A stretch of DNA of 64,000 bases from Dehalogenimonas sp. 4OHTPN (GTDB lineage Bacteria > Chloroflexota > Dehalococcoidia > Dehalococcoidales > Dehalococcoidaceae): contig NZ_CP159307.1 of NCBI RefSeq assembly GCF_040448695.1, forward strand, positions 496,001 to 560,000, in the 5' to 3' direction. Of this stretch, positions 8,720 through 17,026 are shown one piece after another (position 1 is the stretch's first letter; each line of letters opens with the position of its first letter). The notes under the pieces were generated by a model. That model had not been told where the DNA came from, did no database searches, and saw only the letters and a list, made by a program, of their open reading frames with translations. The position numbers and the translations under genes were made by a program.

Positions 8720-10228
8720 GTGAAGGTACTATTAGTAGCCGCCACCACCCCGGCCTTTCAAAGAGCTTTTGCCAACTCCAGCAACCTGCCGAATGGACTA
8801 CTGTTCATCGGCGCCATGCTGGAAAAGCACGGCCACGAGGTCCAGGTCTACGATGGTTTCATGGACGACCGCACGCCGACCGAGTTAGCCCAGTTTAAAC
8901 CGGACGTCATCGGTTTCTCGGTTATTGTCGGCCCGAACATGGAAGCCGCTATTGATTATTCAAAGCAGTTCAAATCGTTGCTGCCCGGTGTCAAAATCGC
9001 CTGGGGTAACGTCAGCCCCAGCGTGTTGACTGAGCAAACCCTAGCTGAGGAGTACATCGATTTTGCCGTTATTGGCGCCGGCGAACACACTATGGCCGAG
9101 TTGTGCGACCACCTAGAGAAAGGATCGCCGGCCAGGCTCGAGGACATCAGGGGGTTGGCTTTCAAAGACACCAGCGGCCAGGTGGTCATCAACGAGCACC
9201 GGCCTTTCGTCCGGGACATGGACGAACTGCCCGACCCAGCCTGGCACTTGGTCGATGCCGCCAGGTACCGCGAGCTTGATCTCAACACCAGCCGCGGCTG
9301 TGCCTTCCACTGCGCGTTCTGTTACAACGATTCTTTCAACAAAGGCTCGCTGGGCTACCTTTCCGCTGAACGGCTGATCGCCCAGATCCAGCACCTTCAA
9401 AAAACCTATGGCGCCAGGCACATCCGATTCAACGACGACAACTTCACCTTTAACCGCAAGCGCCTGCGCGACTTCTGTAGTTTGCTGAAGGAGAAGCGGA
9501 TCAAGCTGACCTGGAGCTGCGACTGCCGCGCCGACCTTTCGGCTGAAGACGCTGCCATGATGTCTAGGGCCGGCTGCGTTTCGGTGACCCTTGGTTTCGA
9601 GACTGGCAGCCAACGGATGCTCAACTTTATTCAAAAGGGCATTACTGTCGACCAGATGATCAAGACCTTCTGGCTCCTCATTAAGCACAAGATCCGGGCT
9701 TCCCTTTACATCATGCACGGCTTCCCCACCGAGACAGCAGAGGACTTCAAAGCGACCCACGAACTCCTAGCGAGGCTGGACAATCCTTACTACCTTTATA
9801 ACCGATTCCGCCCGTTACCGGGAACAAAACTTTTCGATTACTGCATCGATCACCGGCTTATCAACCCACCCGAGACGCTGGCTGAGTGGCCGGAATACAT
9901 GATGCAATACTCCAACCGCATCAACCTTAGCGACGTGCCTGACTCAATGATCAACGAAGCTATGGCCCATTATCTAAACACTTATGCTTTGAACCGATTC
10001 CGCTTCACCCTGAAACACGACCCAGGCTATTTCAGGATTATTCTCACCAATCCTCGCAAGTTCCTCAGGGAAGTTCTTAGCCTGATCAAGAACCAGATCT
10101 ATGTCGTCAAATCCAAAAAACATCTGTCCGGTTTTGCCGTTAGCTTGAAAGAGGCTCATGCCAAGTTGGCGTCGAAACCAGCCCGAGGAATCCGAATACA
10201 TGAGATAGGAGAATGCATAAACAATTGA
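8720..10228 (+). CDS. B12-binding-domain radical SAM protein
   Basis: 502 residues, GTG start with GGAG nine bases upstream. Residues about 1-140 form a Rossmann-like cobalamin-binding domain (LPNGLLFIGAMLEKHGHEVQVYD, then KPDVIGFSV). The usual DxHxxG lower-ligand motif is not apparent, so cobalamin would be bound without histidine or not at all. The radical SAM core starts with C194-x3-C198-x2-C201 (RGCAFHCAFC), and ITLGFETG-like and HGFPTETAED segments follow. Its family includes methylases and ring-forming enzymes of unknown substrate. The 3' end overlaps the duplicated leader ahead of rdhA-2, which starts 74 bases after the stop. Confidence 0.85.
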   Translation: MKVLLVAATTPAFQRAFANSSNLPNGLLFIGAMLEKHGHEVQVYDGFMDDRTPTELAQFKPDVIGFSVIVGPNMEAAIDYSKQFKSLLPGVKIAWGNVSPSVLTEQTLAEEYIDFAVIGAGEHTMAELCDHLEKGSPARLEDIRGLAFKDTSGQVVINEHRPFVRDMDELPDPAWHLVDAARYRELDLNTSRGCAFHCAFCYNDSFNKGSLGYLSAERLIAQIQHLQKTYGARHIRFNDDNFTFNRKRLRDFCSLLKEKRIKLTWSCDCRADLSAEDAAMMSRAGCVSVTLGFETGSQRMLNFIQKGITVDQMIKTFWLLIKHKIRASLYIMHGFPTETAEDFKATHELLARLDNPYYLYNRFRPLPGTKLFDYCIDHRLINPPETLAEWPEYMMQYSNRINLSDVPDSMINEAMAHYLNTYALNRFRFTLKHDPGYFRIILTNPRKFLREVLSLIKNQIYVVKSKKHLSGFAVSLKEAHAKLASKPARGIRIHEIGECINN

Positions 10229-10380
10229 TCCCTGGGAAAGTCCAGATGGTATGGGAAAGACCAAATCAACTCGAAAGTCGAAAACAACAAAAGGAGAAAA
10301 AATGTCAAGGTTATTCCATTCAACAGTATCCCGAAGAGATTTCATGAAGAGTCTGGGCCTTGCCGGCACTGGCATTGGGG
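10207..10380 (+). repeat. Duplicated rdhA leader, copy 1
   Basis: About 174 nt from AGGAGAATGCAT through the Tat-signal coding part of rdhA-2. It is closely similar to 11756-11930 ahead of rdhA-3, including the segments TGGGAAAGACCAA and CAACTCGAAAGT. A 44-codon frame (10213-10347) opens here with its own AGGAG and overlaps the rdhA start. Its match in copy 2 is only 25 codons. Confidence 0.85.
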
Positions 10381-11738
10381 TTGCGGCTTTGACAGCACCC
10401 ACGTTCCATGACCTTGATGAACTGGTTTCCACGGACATGGCCAATCCAAAAAAACCATGGTTCATCAAGGAGAGAGAACTCGAAAATCCGACTATGGAAG
10501 TGGATTGGGCCCAAATAAAAAGATTTACTTCAACTCATAGCGCACTTTCTAATAACACCCTCTATGATGTCAACTATACAAATGTTTTGGCAGGCGCTAT
10601 CGAAAATCGAAAAAAGTGGATGCTTGACAATAGCCCTGGCTGCACCCTAAAAGATAACGCTCTGAACAGTTCTGTTGGCCTTCCAGAGGGTTCTACAACT
10701 CCGTGGGTACCATCGGTCAAAACCCCCGAGATATTGGGTGTTCCGAGATATGAAGGCACACCCGAGGAAAACGCCCGTATGATGAGGTCTGCTCTCCGTT
10801 TCTTCGGGGCGGCTTTGGTTGGATACGTGCCCCTGACCGCAAACACCAAGAATCTTATATACAGCAATGGCTATACCTTTGAAGATACCCCAAACGGTTA
10901 TCTGGACACAAAGAAAGGCAAAGTCATTCCCAATTCGGGGATGACTGTAATTCCGATAAGTTCATTAACTCCAGTTACATCACTTATGACTGCTCCTAGC
11001 ATATTAGGTCATGCTGGTAACAATTTACAGAACAGGCTGAGAGACCAGGCGGTTAGTTCCGGATCTCGGTTCTTGGCGGCATTGGGATACGATGGCTTAT
11101 GCAGCGGAATCGGTCCGGCACCTGCCTTTAGTTCTCTCGCAGGGGGTGGGGAGATCGCAAGGACCGGGGGCGGACTTATCTCGGCAAGTTACGGCATCGG
11201 GTTAGGCACGAGTATGCTAACTACCAATTTTCCATTGGAACCCACCCGTCCAATCGATGCAGGCATCGCAAAATTCTGTTGCAGTTGTGCGAATTGTGCC
11301 GATGTTTGTCCAAGTTCATCTATTCCCACTGATCCCGAACCCACCTGGGAGTTACCGGAATATGTGTACAGTAAAATTCCGGGCAATTCGGCACAATTCT
11401 CTATTCCAGGGAAAAAGGCTTTTTGGTTCAACGCTTCGACATGTACTAGCTACAGCATGTCAATCTCACGTTGTCTCGCATGTGTATCGAGTTGTGTCTT
11501 TACAAAAATGAATGGCTCAAATATTCATGAAATCATAAAAACAATCATTGCTAACACTCCTGCTTTTGATAGGTTTTTCGCCAGTATGGACCAGATATTT
11601 GGCTATGGGAACCAAGAATTTAAGGCTGGTGTCGGACCACCAACGGGAACTTTCAATACAGCTGGCTCTGACTGGTGGACCTGGGAATTGGCACCAAACG
11701 GAGCAGAAGAGCGCTTCTTCTCAAAGATCGCACAGTGA
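10302..11738 (+). CDS. rdhA: Reductive dehalogenase catalytic subunit (rdhA-2)
   Basis: 478-residue RdhA. ATG 10302 is chosen because AAGGAG lies six bases upstream. The Tat signal is SRRDFMKSLG at residues 9-18. FeS motif one is CCSCANCADVCP near residue 325; motif two is a Cys, nine residues, then CLACVSSC. The protein is shorter than most characterised dehalogenases, and many positions differ from rdhA-1, but family blocks such as PWFIKERE and YEGTPEENARMMR are present. It sits in an operon-like run behind two radical SAM genes and directly ahead of a close paralogue, with no anchor gene. Its substrate cannot be read from sequence. Confidence 0.95.
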   Translation: MSRLFHSTVSRRDFMKSLGLAGTGIGVAALTAPTFHDLDELVSTDMANPKKPWFIKERELENPTMEVDWAQIKRFTSTHSALSNNTLYDVNYTNVLAGAIENRKKWMLDNSPGCTLKDNALNSSVGLPEGSTTPWVPSVKTPEILGVPRYEGTPEENARMMRSALRFFGAALVGYVPLTANTKNLIYSNGYTFEDTPNGYLDTKKGKVIPNSGMTVIPISSLTPVTSLMTAPSILGHAGNNLQNRLRDQAVSSGSRFLAALGYDGLCSGIGPAPAFSSLAGGGEIARTGGGLISASYGIGLGTSMLTTNFPLEPTRPIDAGIAKFCCSCANCADVCPSSSIPTDPEPTWELPEYVYSKIPGNSAQFSIPGKKAFWFNASTCTSYSMSISRCLACVSSCVFTKMNGSNIHEIIKTIIANTPAFDRFFASMDQIFGYGNQEFKAGVGPPTGTFNTAGSDWWTWELAPNGAEERFFSKIAQ

Positions 11739-11755
11739 TTAAAACAAGACGAACA

Positions 11756-11930
11756 AGGAGAATGCATGAGCTATTGACTTCCGAGAAAGTTCGGATGGCA
11801 TGGGAAAGACCAAGTCAACTCGAAAGTAGAAAACAATAAAAGGAGAAAAAAATGTCAAGGTTGTTCCATTCAACAGTATCCCGAAGAGATTTCATGAAGA
11901 GTCTAGGCCTTGCCGGCGCTGGCATCGGGG
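11756..11930 (+). repeat. Duplicated rdhA leader, copy 2
   Basis: Second copy of the leader described at 10207-10380, ahead of rdhA-3. It carries the same AGGAGAATGCAT start, and a 25-codon frame at 11762-11839 ending just before AAAAGGAG. Most codon differences between the two small frames change the amino acid, so selection for a peptide is not supported. Confidence 0.85.
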
Positions 11931-13303
11931 CAGCAGCATTGACCGCGCCGGCATTTCATGACCTAGACGAAATGATGGCGGCGGGAGATACATCTAACCC
12001 TCGAAGGCCTTGGTGGGTTAAAGAACGGGACTATGAAAATCCTACAGTCGAAATAGACTGGAGTCTCGTAAAACGCTTTGATTCAACTAAACACACCCTT
12101 GCCAACAATGCCATTTACGATCAAAACTGGCCGAAGGTTGTCACAGACACAGCTGCATTCGAGAAAAAGTGGAAGACTGAAAAAAAGCCGGGTTTTTCTA
12201 TTCAGGATTATGCTTTCCTTCGAACTGTGGGTAATCCTCCCGGTTCAACAAATCCGTGGGTTCCTGCTTCAACTTCATTCACTTCCCCCGAAACGGCTGG
12301 TGTACCGAAGTACGAAGGCACACCCGAGGAGAATTCCCAATTGTTACGAACAGCCCTTAAAGCGTTCGGGGCTTTCAGCATGTCCTACGTACCGGTGTCC
12401 CAGAACACCTTAAAACTGGTGTATTCGAACGGGTACACGATCGAAGACACTAAAGTCGGTTATAATGACGCGAAAAAGGGCAAGGTCCTCCCGAGCTCTG
12501 GAATCACCCACATTCCGATTATGTATCCGGAAATGTTGGCTGAGTTCCAGGTTGCTCCCAGCGCTTCAACCCGGGCTATTCATAGCAAAGGAAACCAGGT
12601 TACCGGCGTCGTCGTCAGTTCCGGTCAGCGGTTCCTGGCTACTCTCGGTTGGCAAGGTCTCAGCGGTTCAGTCGGTCCAACCCCGGCTTTCTTTGCTCTA
12701 GGCGGTGGCAGTGAGCAGGGACGTATCGGTGGTCAATCAATCAGCCCGACCTATGGTATGACCCAGACGCATAACATGCTATCAACCGATCTCCCGTTGG
12801 TACCGACCAAGCCGATCGACGCCGGTATCTGGAAATTTTGCCATACCTGCGGCAACTGCGCCAAAGTATGTCCCAGCGACTCAATCAATACCGATACAGA
12901 ACCCAGTTGGGAAGTCCCATCGTTTGCCAATAGCTTCGCCGAAGCAGGGATTGCCTTTTCTATCCCGGGCAAGAAGGTGTTCTGGAATAATATGTCGACA
13001 TGCGATACCCATTGTAACCTTTGCGCGGGTGGTTGTAACATATGTATGGCAAACTGCGTGTTTTCTCACCTTGAGATTGGCAGTGTCCATGAGATCGTCA
13101 AAGCCACCTTGGGTACTACTCCGGTCTTTAATACATTCTTTAAAGACATGGATCAGATCATGGGTTATGGTCTTCAGCAGTTTGGTCCTGGTATAAGCCC
13201 GCCATTGAATGGCACGTTCAATCCCAGATCCGCGGAATTCTGGCAAAAAGAGACCTTGCCATTCATGTGGGATGGCAGAGCGACTCAAAAACACGCACAA
13301 TAA
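11852..13303 (+). CDS. rdhA: Reductive dehalogenase catalytic subunit (rdhA-3)
   Basis: 483-residue RdhA with AAAGGAG before the ATG and the same Tat signal as rdhA-2 (SRRDFMKSLGLAG). FeS motif one is CHTCGNCAKVCP near residue 330. Motif two is unusually rich in cysteine: CDTHCNLCAGGCNICMANC, with six cysteines where four are needed. It ends with the family blocks SVHEIVKATLGTTPVFN and IMGYG. Gene order and the duplicated leader suggest it arose by tandem duplication with rdhA-2, followed by strong divergence of the body. A good terminator follows. Confidence 0.95.
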   Translation: MSRLFHSTVSRRDFMKSLGLAGAGIGAAALTAPAFHDLDEMMAAGDTSNPRRPWWVKERDYENPTVEIDWSLVKRFDSTKHTLANNAIYDQNWPKVVTDTAAFEKKWKTEKKPGFSIQDYAFLRTVGNPPGSTNPWVPASTSFTSPETAGVPKYEGTPEENSQLLRTALKAFGAFSMSYVPVSQNTLKLVYSNGYTIEDTKVGYNDAKKGKVLPSSGITHIPIMYPEMLAEFQVAPSASTRAIHSKGNQVTGVVVSSGQRFLATLGWQGLSGSVGPTPAFFALGGGSEQGRIGGQSISPTYGMTQTHNMLSTDLPLVPTKPIDAGIWKFCHTCGNCAKVCPSDSINTDTEPSWEVPSFANSFAEAGIAFSIPGKKVFWNNMSTCDTHCNLCAGGCNICMANCVFSHLEIGSVHEIVKATLGTTPVFNTFFKDMDQIMGYGLQQFGPGISPPLNGTFNPRSAEFWQKETLPFMWDGRATQKHAQ

Positions 13304-13339
13304 GCCTTCCCTCAAGGCGCAGGGTTGTCACAAACAGGG

Positions 13340-13371
13340 CGAGGGGGAGTTCAATGCTGAACTCCCCCTCG
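13340..13371 (+). terminator. Terminator of the rdhA-2/rdhA-3 operon
   Basis: Stem GAGGGGGAGTTCA with TGAACTCCCCCTC (14 bp when the flanking C-G is counted) around an ATGC loop, followed shortly by TTCGGTTCTTTTT. It marks the end of the transcript running from the radical SAM genes through the two dehalogenases. Confidence 0.9.
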
Positions 13372-13408
13372 TGTTCGGTTCTTTTTAATGTTCACCGGAG
13401 GTTCGAGC

Positions 13409-13804
13409 TTGAATAGAATTGGTAATATTGCCCTCATCCTTGCATGGTGCATCATCCTTATTGCGTGTTCACCAGTGGCTTCAAATCCGCCAAATACTAC
13501 TGAAAATAAACCTGAAATTCCAGCAACATCTTCGGCCATCGATTGTCTTGATAATACCGTATTACCTACAGGCAAAACCTTCTTATTAACGTTGGTAGTA
13601 ACTGGTGAGGGGACAGTCACACCTACAAAAGGGACATATACTTATACCCCGGGTACGGTTGTCGATCTTACGGCTGTTGCGTTCGAAGGTTGGGTTTTCA
13701 ATATCTGGATCGGAAATGTCGAAAATACCATGGAAAATCCTACGACTGTAAAAATGAATTGTGATCAGACAGTTATGGCATATTTCTCGGATGCGAACGA
13801 TTAG
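13409..13804 (+). CDS. Small lipoprotein with InlB-type repeat domain
   Basis: 131 residues if translation starts at TTG 13409, which has GGAGG seven bases upstream; an ATG at 13388 has no such site. The N-terminus is a lipoprotein signal ending in the lipobox LIAC, so the mature protein would be lipid-anchored on the outer face. A Pro/Thr/Asn-rich linker follows. Residues about 50-125 match the divergent InlB-type repeat (TGEGTVTPTKGTYTYTPGT, then AFEGWVFNIWIGN), a small beta domain common in cell-surface proteins. It lies between the dehalogenase operon terminator and a B12-type radical SAM gene. Its function is unknown. Confidence 0.7.
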   Translation: MNRIGNIALILAWCIILIACSPVASNPPNTTENKPEIPATSSAIDCLDNTVLPTGKTFLLTLVVTGEGTVTPTKGTYTYTPGTVVDLTAVAFEGWVFNIWIGNVENTMENPTTVKMNCDQTVMAYFSDAND

Positions 13805-13852
13805 TTATATATTCTACCTGATGGGATCTATAAGAACTGGTACCGGGTCACG

Positions 13853-16024
13853 ATGAAAGTTCTTCTTCTGTTTCCCCCGCACTTCACACCTTTCCGGCCA
13901 TACCTGGCCGGGCCGTCGCTATGTGCATACCTAAAAGAGAAGGGAATCGAAGTAATCCAGAAAGATTTCAATGTTGAAGCCTACCATCTTATGCTCTCTG
14001 AGAAATACCTCAAAGACCTTAAAAACACACTAGAACAAAAATTTGCTCTTTTTGAGGCGAAGAATAGGCTTCAACCTGGTATCGAACAGCGAACATACAA
14101 TAATATTTACATGGCCAAGGCGATGGTCGGGATTTTAGCTGGTAAAGTGGAGGCGGCAAAAAATAGCCTAAGAAGTGAAGAGACTTTCTACAGCCCAAGC
14201 GAATTGTCTCATGCCAGGGACACGCTGGACCGCGCATTCTCTGTTATCTCAGCGGCATACGCCCCAACAAGTGTCAGCTTTGCCCCGCTGGACATGCCGG
14301 CTTTCACCGGGTCTTTCGAGTCCCTCTTGGCTGCAACGATGATTCAAGCAGAAAATCCGTTTATCCAACTTTACCAAGACTATCTCACGCCATACATTAA
14401 AGAAGAGAAACCGGACGTCATTGGAATTACCATCGCTGCTGAAAGCCAGTTGATTCCGGCCTTGACCCTTTCGCGAATGCTTAAATCTAACGATGATAAA
14501 GCACATGTTTGTATCGGTGGTCACGTGGTCACGGTCTTGTCAGAGGCGATTGCAAACCATAATGAGTTCTTCAACGAATTCTTCGACAGTGCGATACTCC
14601 ACGAAGGGGAACTGCCGCTTCTGAAACTGGTAGAAGCAATAGAGCAAAACACAACACTCGAGAACGTGCCTAATCTCATGTTCCGTAACAGTGACGGTAT
14701 TCACACCACCAACGCCGCGCCTCCCCTGGACATCAATTTATTGCCAACTCCATGCTTTGATGGTCTGAATCTTAACGCATATTTTGGCCCTGAACCCGTT
14801 CTGCCGTTGCTCTCATCAAGGGGTTGTTACTGGAATAATTGCGCTTTCTGCGGCCATACTCTGGGGTGGGGTGGGCCTTACCAGCCAAGAGACGAAGAGA
14901 AAGTGGTTGATGATATTGAGTTGTTAGCTCTTAAGTACGGGGCGCGCCATTTTGCATTTTGTGACGAGGGAATTTCGCCAGAAGCCATTTCTAAGCTCTC
15001 TGATGAAATCATGAAACGGGGTCTACTGATAAATTGCTCGACAAATATAAGATTGGAAAAACAGTTCACCCCAGCATTGTGTCGCAAAATGGGTAGAGCT
15101 GGCTTTCATTTTTTATCGATGGGTTTCGAATCTTGCTGTGATCGAGTGTTAAAACTCATGGTTAAGGGCACCACAAAGAACATTGCTACTGAAGTCTGTC
15201 GTAACGTCTATGAGGCAGGGATTTGGAATCACGCCTATTTCATGATGGGATTTCCAGGGGAAACTTTATCTGAAGCTAAAGAAACCGTTGATTTTCTGAT
15301 TTCAAGTCAAGATAGAATAAGAACATTTTTCGTTGAAAATTTCAACCTCGGTAAAGGGTCTGGTATCTATAGAAATCCTGAAAAATACGGCATTACTAAA
15401 ATCAATGATGGGCCAGAGACGGAATTCCGCCTTGGTGTTTTATATTCCGTTAAGTCAGGCTTGTCTGACGATCAAGCTCGCAGCCTGGCACATTATTGTA
15501 TGCAACAAGTATCCACCTGTTATGAGAGTACCAACCTCCTTGAACTAATTGGTTATCGTTATGATAAAGATTTCATGTTGCCGCTTTATCTAGCTCACTT
15601 CGAACAAAGTGACCCGCTGCTCAAGACCACAATGCGATTACTCAATCGGAAAACTGATAAGCAAACTGCTGCAGGAATAACTCGAAATTCCATTCCCCGC
15701 CTAAAAACGAATATTGTTATTGAACGAATAAATTACGACTTATCTGCGATCAGAGAGAACATCATCCGCAGCGAGGATAGTGTCGCCCTCCCCAATCCAT
15801 CAACAGTCATCATTGAACCTAGTTCACTGAGCTTAATCTCACCTCCCGATCGGGGATTTGAGTTTCTTGCTTTATGTGACGGGAACAATACTGTATGGGA
15901 GATCGCGAGCCGGCTTGCGAGAAAATACTGGTTGAATCCGGAGATGATTGTTGGTGAATGTATTGAGTTCCTCAATACGATGGTTGAACGATGCGTTGTT
16001 GAAAATGGGACAATCGGTTCATAG
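13853..16024 (+). CDS. B12-binding radical SAM protein with C-terminal PqqD-like domain
   Basis: 723 residues. An N-terminal Rossmann-like cobalamin-binding region runs to about residue 260 and is interrupted by a long helical insert (residues 40-140). The radical SAM motif is C325-x4-C330-x2-C333 in SRGCYWNNCAFC; this extra-residue spacing is common among B12-type peptide methylases. The last 75 residues (GFEFLALCDGNNTVWEIASR, then PEMIVGECIEFLNTMVERCVV) resemble PqqD, the small domain that presents peptide substrates to maturation enzymes. If correct, the substrate is a peptide or protein. No obvious precursor peptide lies beside it. The ribosome binding site is weak. Confidence 0.75.
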   Translation: MKVLLLFPPHFTPFRPYLAGPSLCAYLKEKGIEVIQKDFNVEAYHLMLSEKYLKDLKNTLEQKFALFEAKNRLQPGIEQRTYNNIYMAKAMVGILAGKVEAAKNSLRSEETFYSPSELSHARDTLDRAFSVISAAYAPTSVSFAPLDMPAFTGSFESLLAATMIQAENPFIQLYQDYLTPYIKEEKPDVIGITIAAESQLIPALTLSRMLKSNDDKAHVCIGGHVVTVLSEAIANHNEFFNEFFDSAILHEGELPLLKLVEAIEQNTTLENVPNLMFRNSDGIHTTNAAPPLDINLLPTPCFDGLNLNAYFGPEPVLPLLSSRGCYWNNCAFCGHTLGWGGPYQPRDEEKVVDDIELLALKYGARHFAFCDEGISPEAISKLSDEIMKRGLLINCSTNIRLEKQFTPALCRKMGRAGFHFLSMGFESCCDRVLKLMVKGTTKNIATEVCRNVYEAGIWNHAYFMMGFPGETLSEAKETVDFLISSQDRIRTFFVENFNLGKGSGIYRNPEKYGITKINDGPETEFRLGVLYSVKSGLSDDQARSLAHYCMQQVSTCYESTNLLELIGYRYDKDFMLPLYLAHFEQSDPLLKTTMRLLNRKTDKQTAAGITRNSIPRLKTNIVIERINYDLSAIRENIIRSEDSVALPNPSTVIIEPSSLSLISPPDRGFEFLALCDGNNTVWEIASRLARKYWLNPEMIVGECIEFLNTMVERCVVENGTIGS

Positions 16025-16123
16025 ATCTGTATGAATAACCAATCGTCAAATCCATACTTCTTGACGATTAGTGACATTATATTTCGTTTTCCGGTCAGCC
16101 ATGAATTTGAAGTAGATATGGCA

Positions 16124-16633
16124 TTACTTGTGTGCATCGGCCAACCTCCGTTTCAGTTCATCGATGCTGCAATGATATTTAATTGCGCTCATTGGAATTC
16201 GATTAAGTCGCCGACCGACCTCAGATAGATCCGCGCGGTCCAGTCCACCCATGGTTTCAATTGAGCATTTGAGCTGGAAAGCCAGATCGTTCATCGACCC
16301 TAGAACACTACGGCTGTTGGTCTTTGCAATTGTGACGTTCCGATAGTCTTTCAGCGCACAATCAATCAGTGGCTCGGTAAGCCCTTCGCCCATCAGGTTT
16401 TTGAACAGACCCAATCTAAACAACTCTACAAAGTCTGGGAACAGCGGCCTTTTTCCAAAGCGCACGAAAAACGAATACAGGGTTTGATCGTTAGTGAAAA
16501 GCACCCATCGTTTGCGTTCTATCCGTAACAGGTTGGCGTGCCAGTCCCACAAACTGGGTGATTGATCCGGTTCGGTCAACTGACGGAGTCCAATCTTCTC
16601 CAAGAGCTTAGCAGTACATCTTATGATTGCCAC
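16124..16633 (-). CDS. DUF6933-type protein
   Basis: 169 residues, GTG start with GAGG nine bases upstream. The opening IIRCTAKLLEKIGL, followed by WDWHANLLRIERKRWVLFTNDQTLYSFF, is the pattern of the DUF6933 family, small proteins of unknown function. It is convergent with the B12-type radical SAM gene. No signal peptide or membrane segment is seen. Confidence 0.6.
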   Translation of the reverse strand: MAIIRCTAKLLEKIGLRQLTEPDQSPSLWDWHANLLRIERKRWVLFTNDQTLYSFFVRFGKRPLFPDFVELFRLGLFKNLMGEGLTEPLIDCALKDYRNVTIAKTNSRSVLGSMNDLAFQLKCSIETMGGLDRADLSEVGRRLNRIPMSAIKYHCSIDELKRRLADAHK

Positions 16634-16819
16634 AACATCTTACCTCGGATCAAGGTGTAGCGAACTATATCGCCGCAAAGATTATAGCTCATCCCCAGCT
16701 AGCAGGCTGTTACTTTATTGCCATTGAACTTTCCTCAGGTTCTCGCTTGCAATAAATGGCGAGAGATCGGCGTGAGTAGAACATTCTGACCTAATAAGAG
16801 AATCAGAGACAGCACAGAA

Positions 16820-16842
16820 GGGAGCTTCAGACTCCCTTTTTT
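16820..16842 (+). terminator. Intrinsic terminator at the island's left border
   Basis: GGGAG, a 7-base loop, CTCCC, then six T. The same AGGGAG...CTCCCT arms occur in the terminator at the right side (20961-20997). It has no obvious upstream gene on the + strand and may insulate the island. Confidence 0.65.
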
Positions 16843-16867
16843 GATTTTCCGACGTTTCGATTCACCC

Positions 16868-16885
16868 GGGGGGGGGGGGGGGGGG
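16868..16885. repeat. Homopolymer of 18 G
   Basis: Eighteen consecutive G after CCC, about 140 bases upstream of the sigma-like gene. Such runs are unstable in replication and in sequencing; the exact length should be treated as uncertain. Confidence 0.9.
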
Positions 16886-16985
16886 ATATCGACATAATAG
16901 CTATTTCTTAAGGATGAACAAAATGACTTTTTGTTTGACAATGAAGCTGGAAAAACACGCAAACGCACCTTAACAACTGAACATG

Positions 16986-17012
16986 AAAAGCCTTGACCTG
17001 AACGCTTGCCCT
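16986..17012 (+). repeat. 27-nt inverted repeat, left arm
   Basis: Reads AAAAGCCTTGACC followed by TGAACGCTTGCCCT. Its reverse complement recurs at 17949-17975 with a single mismatch. The two arms flank the sigma-like gene exactly. Confidence 0.92.
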
Positions 17013-17026
17013 GAAAGGGGGAAAAC

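Larger units (their letters stand above)
16634..17026. other. Non-coding left border of the mobile island
   Basis: About 390 bases without a credible gene. It holds a hairpin with T run (16820-16842), an 18-base G run (16868-16885) and the left arm of a 27-nt inverted repeat (16986-17012). The ribosome binding site of the sigma-like gene (AAGGGGG) is at its right end. Confidence 0.7.

Noticed and set aside
9113-9760. 215-codon minus frame opposite the B12-type radical SAM gene
   Set aside because: Antisense to a well-supported gene; no domain or start signal.
16031-16228. 65-codon + frame just after the PqqD-domain radical SAM gene, considered as a peptide substrate
   Set aside because: No ribosome binding site, and it overlaps the convergent DUF6933 gene. 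Nothing in the sequence resembles a leader-core peptide.
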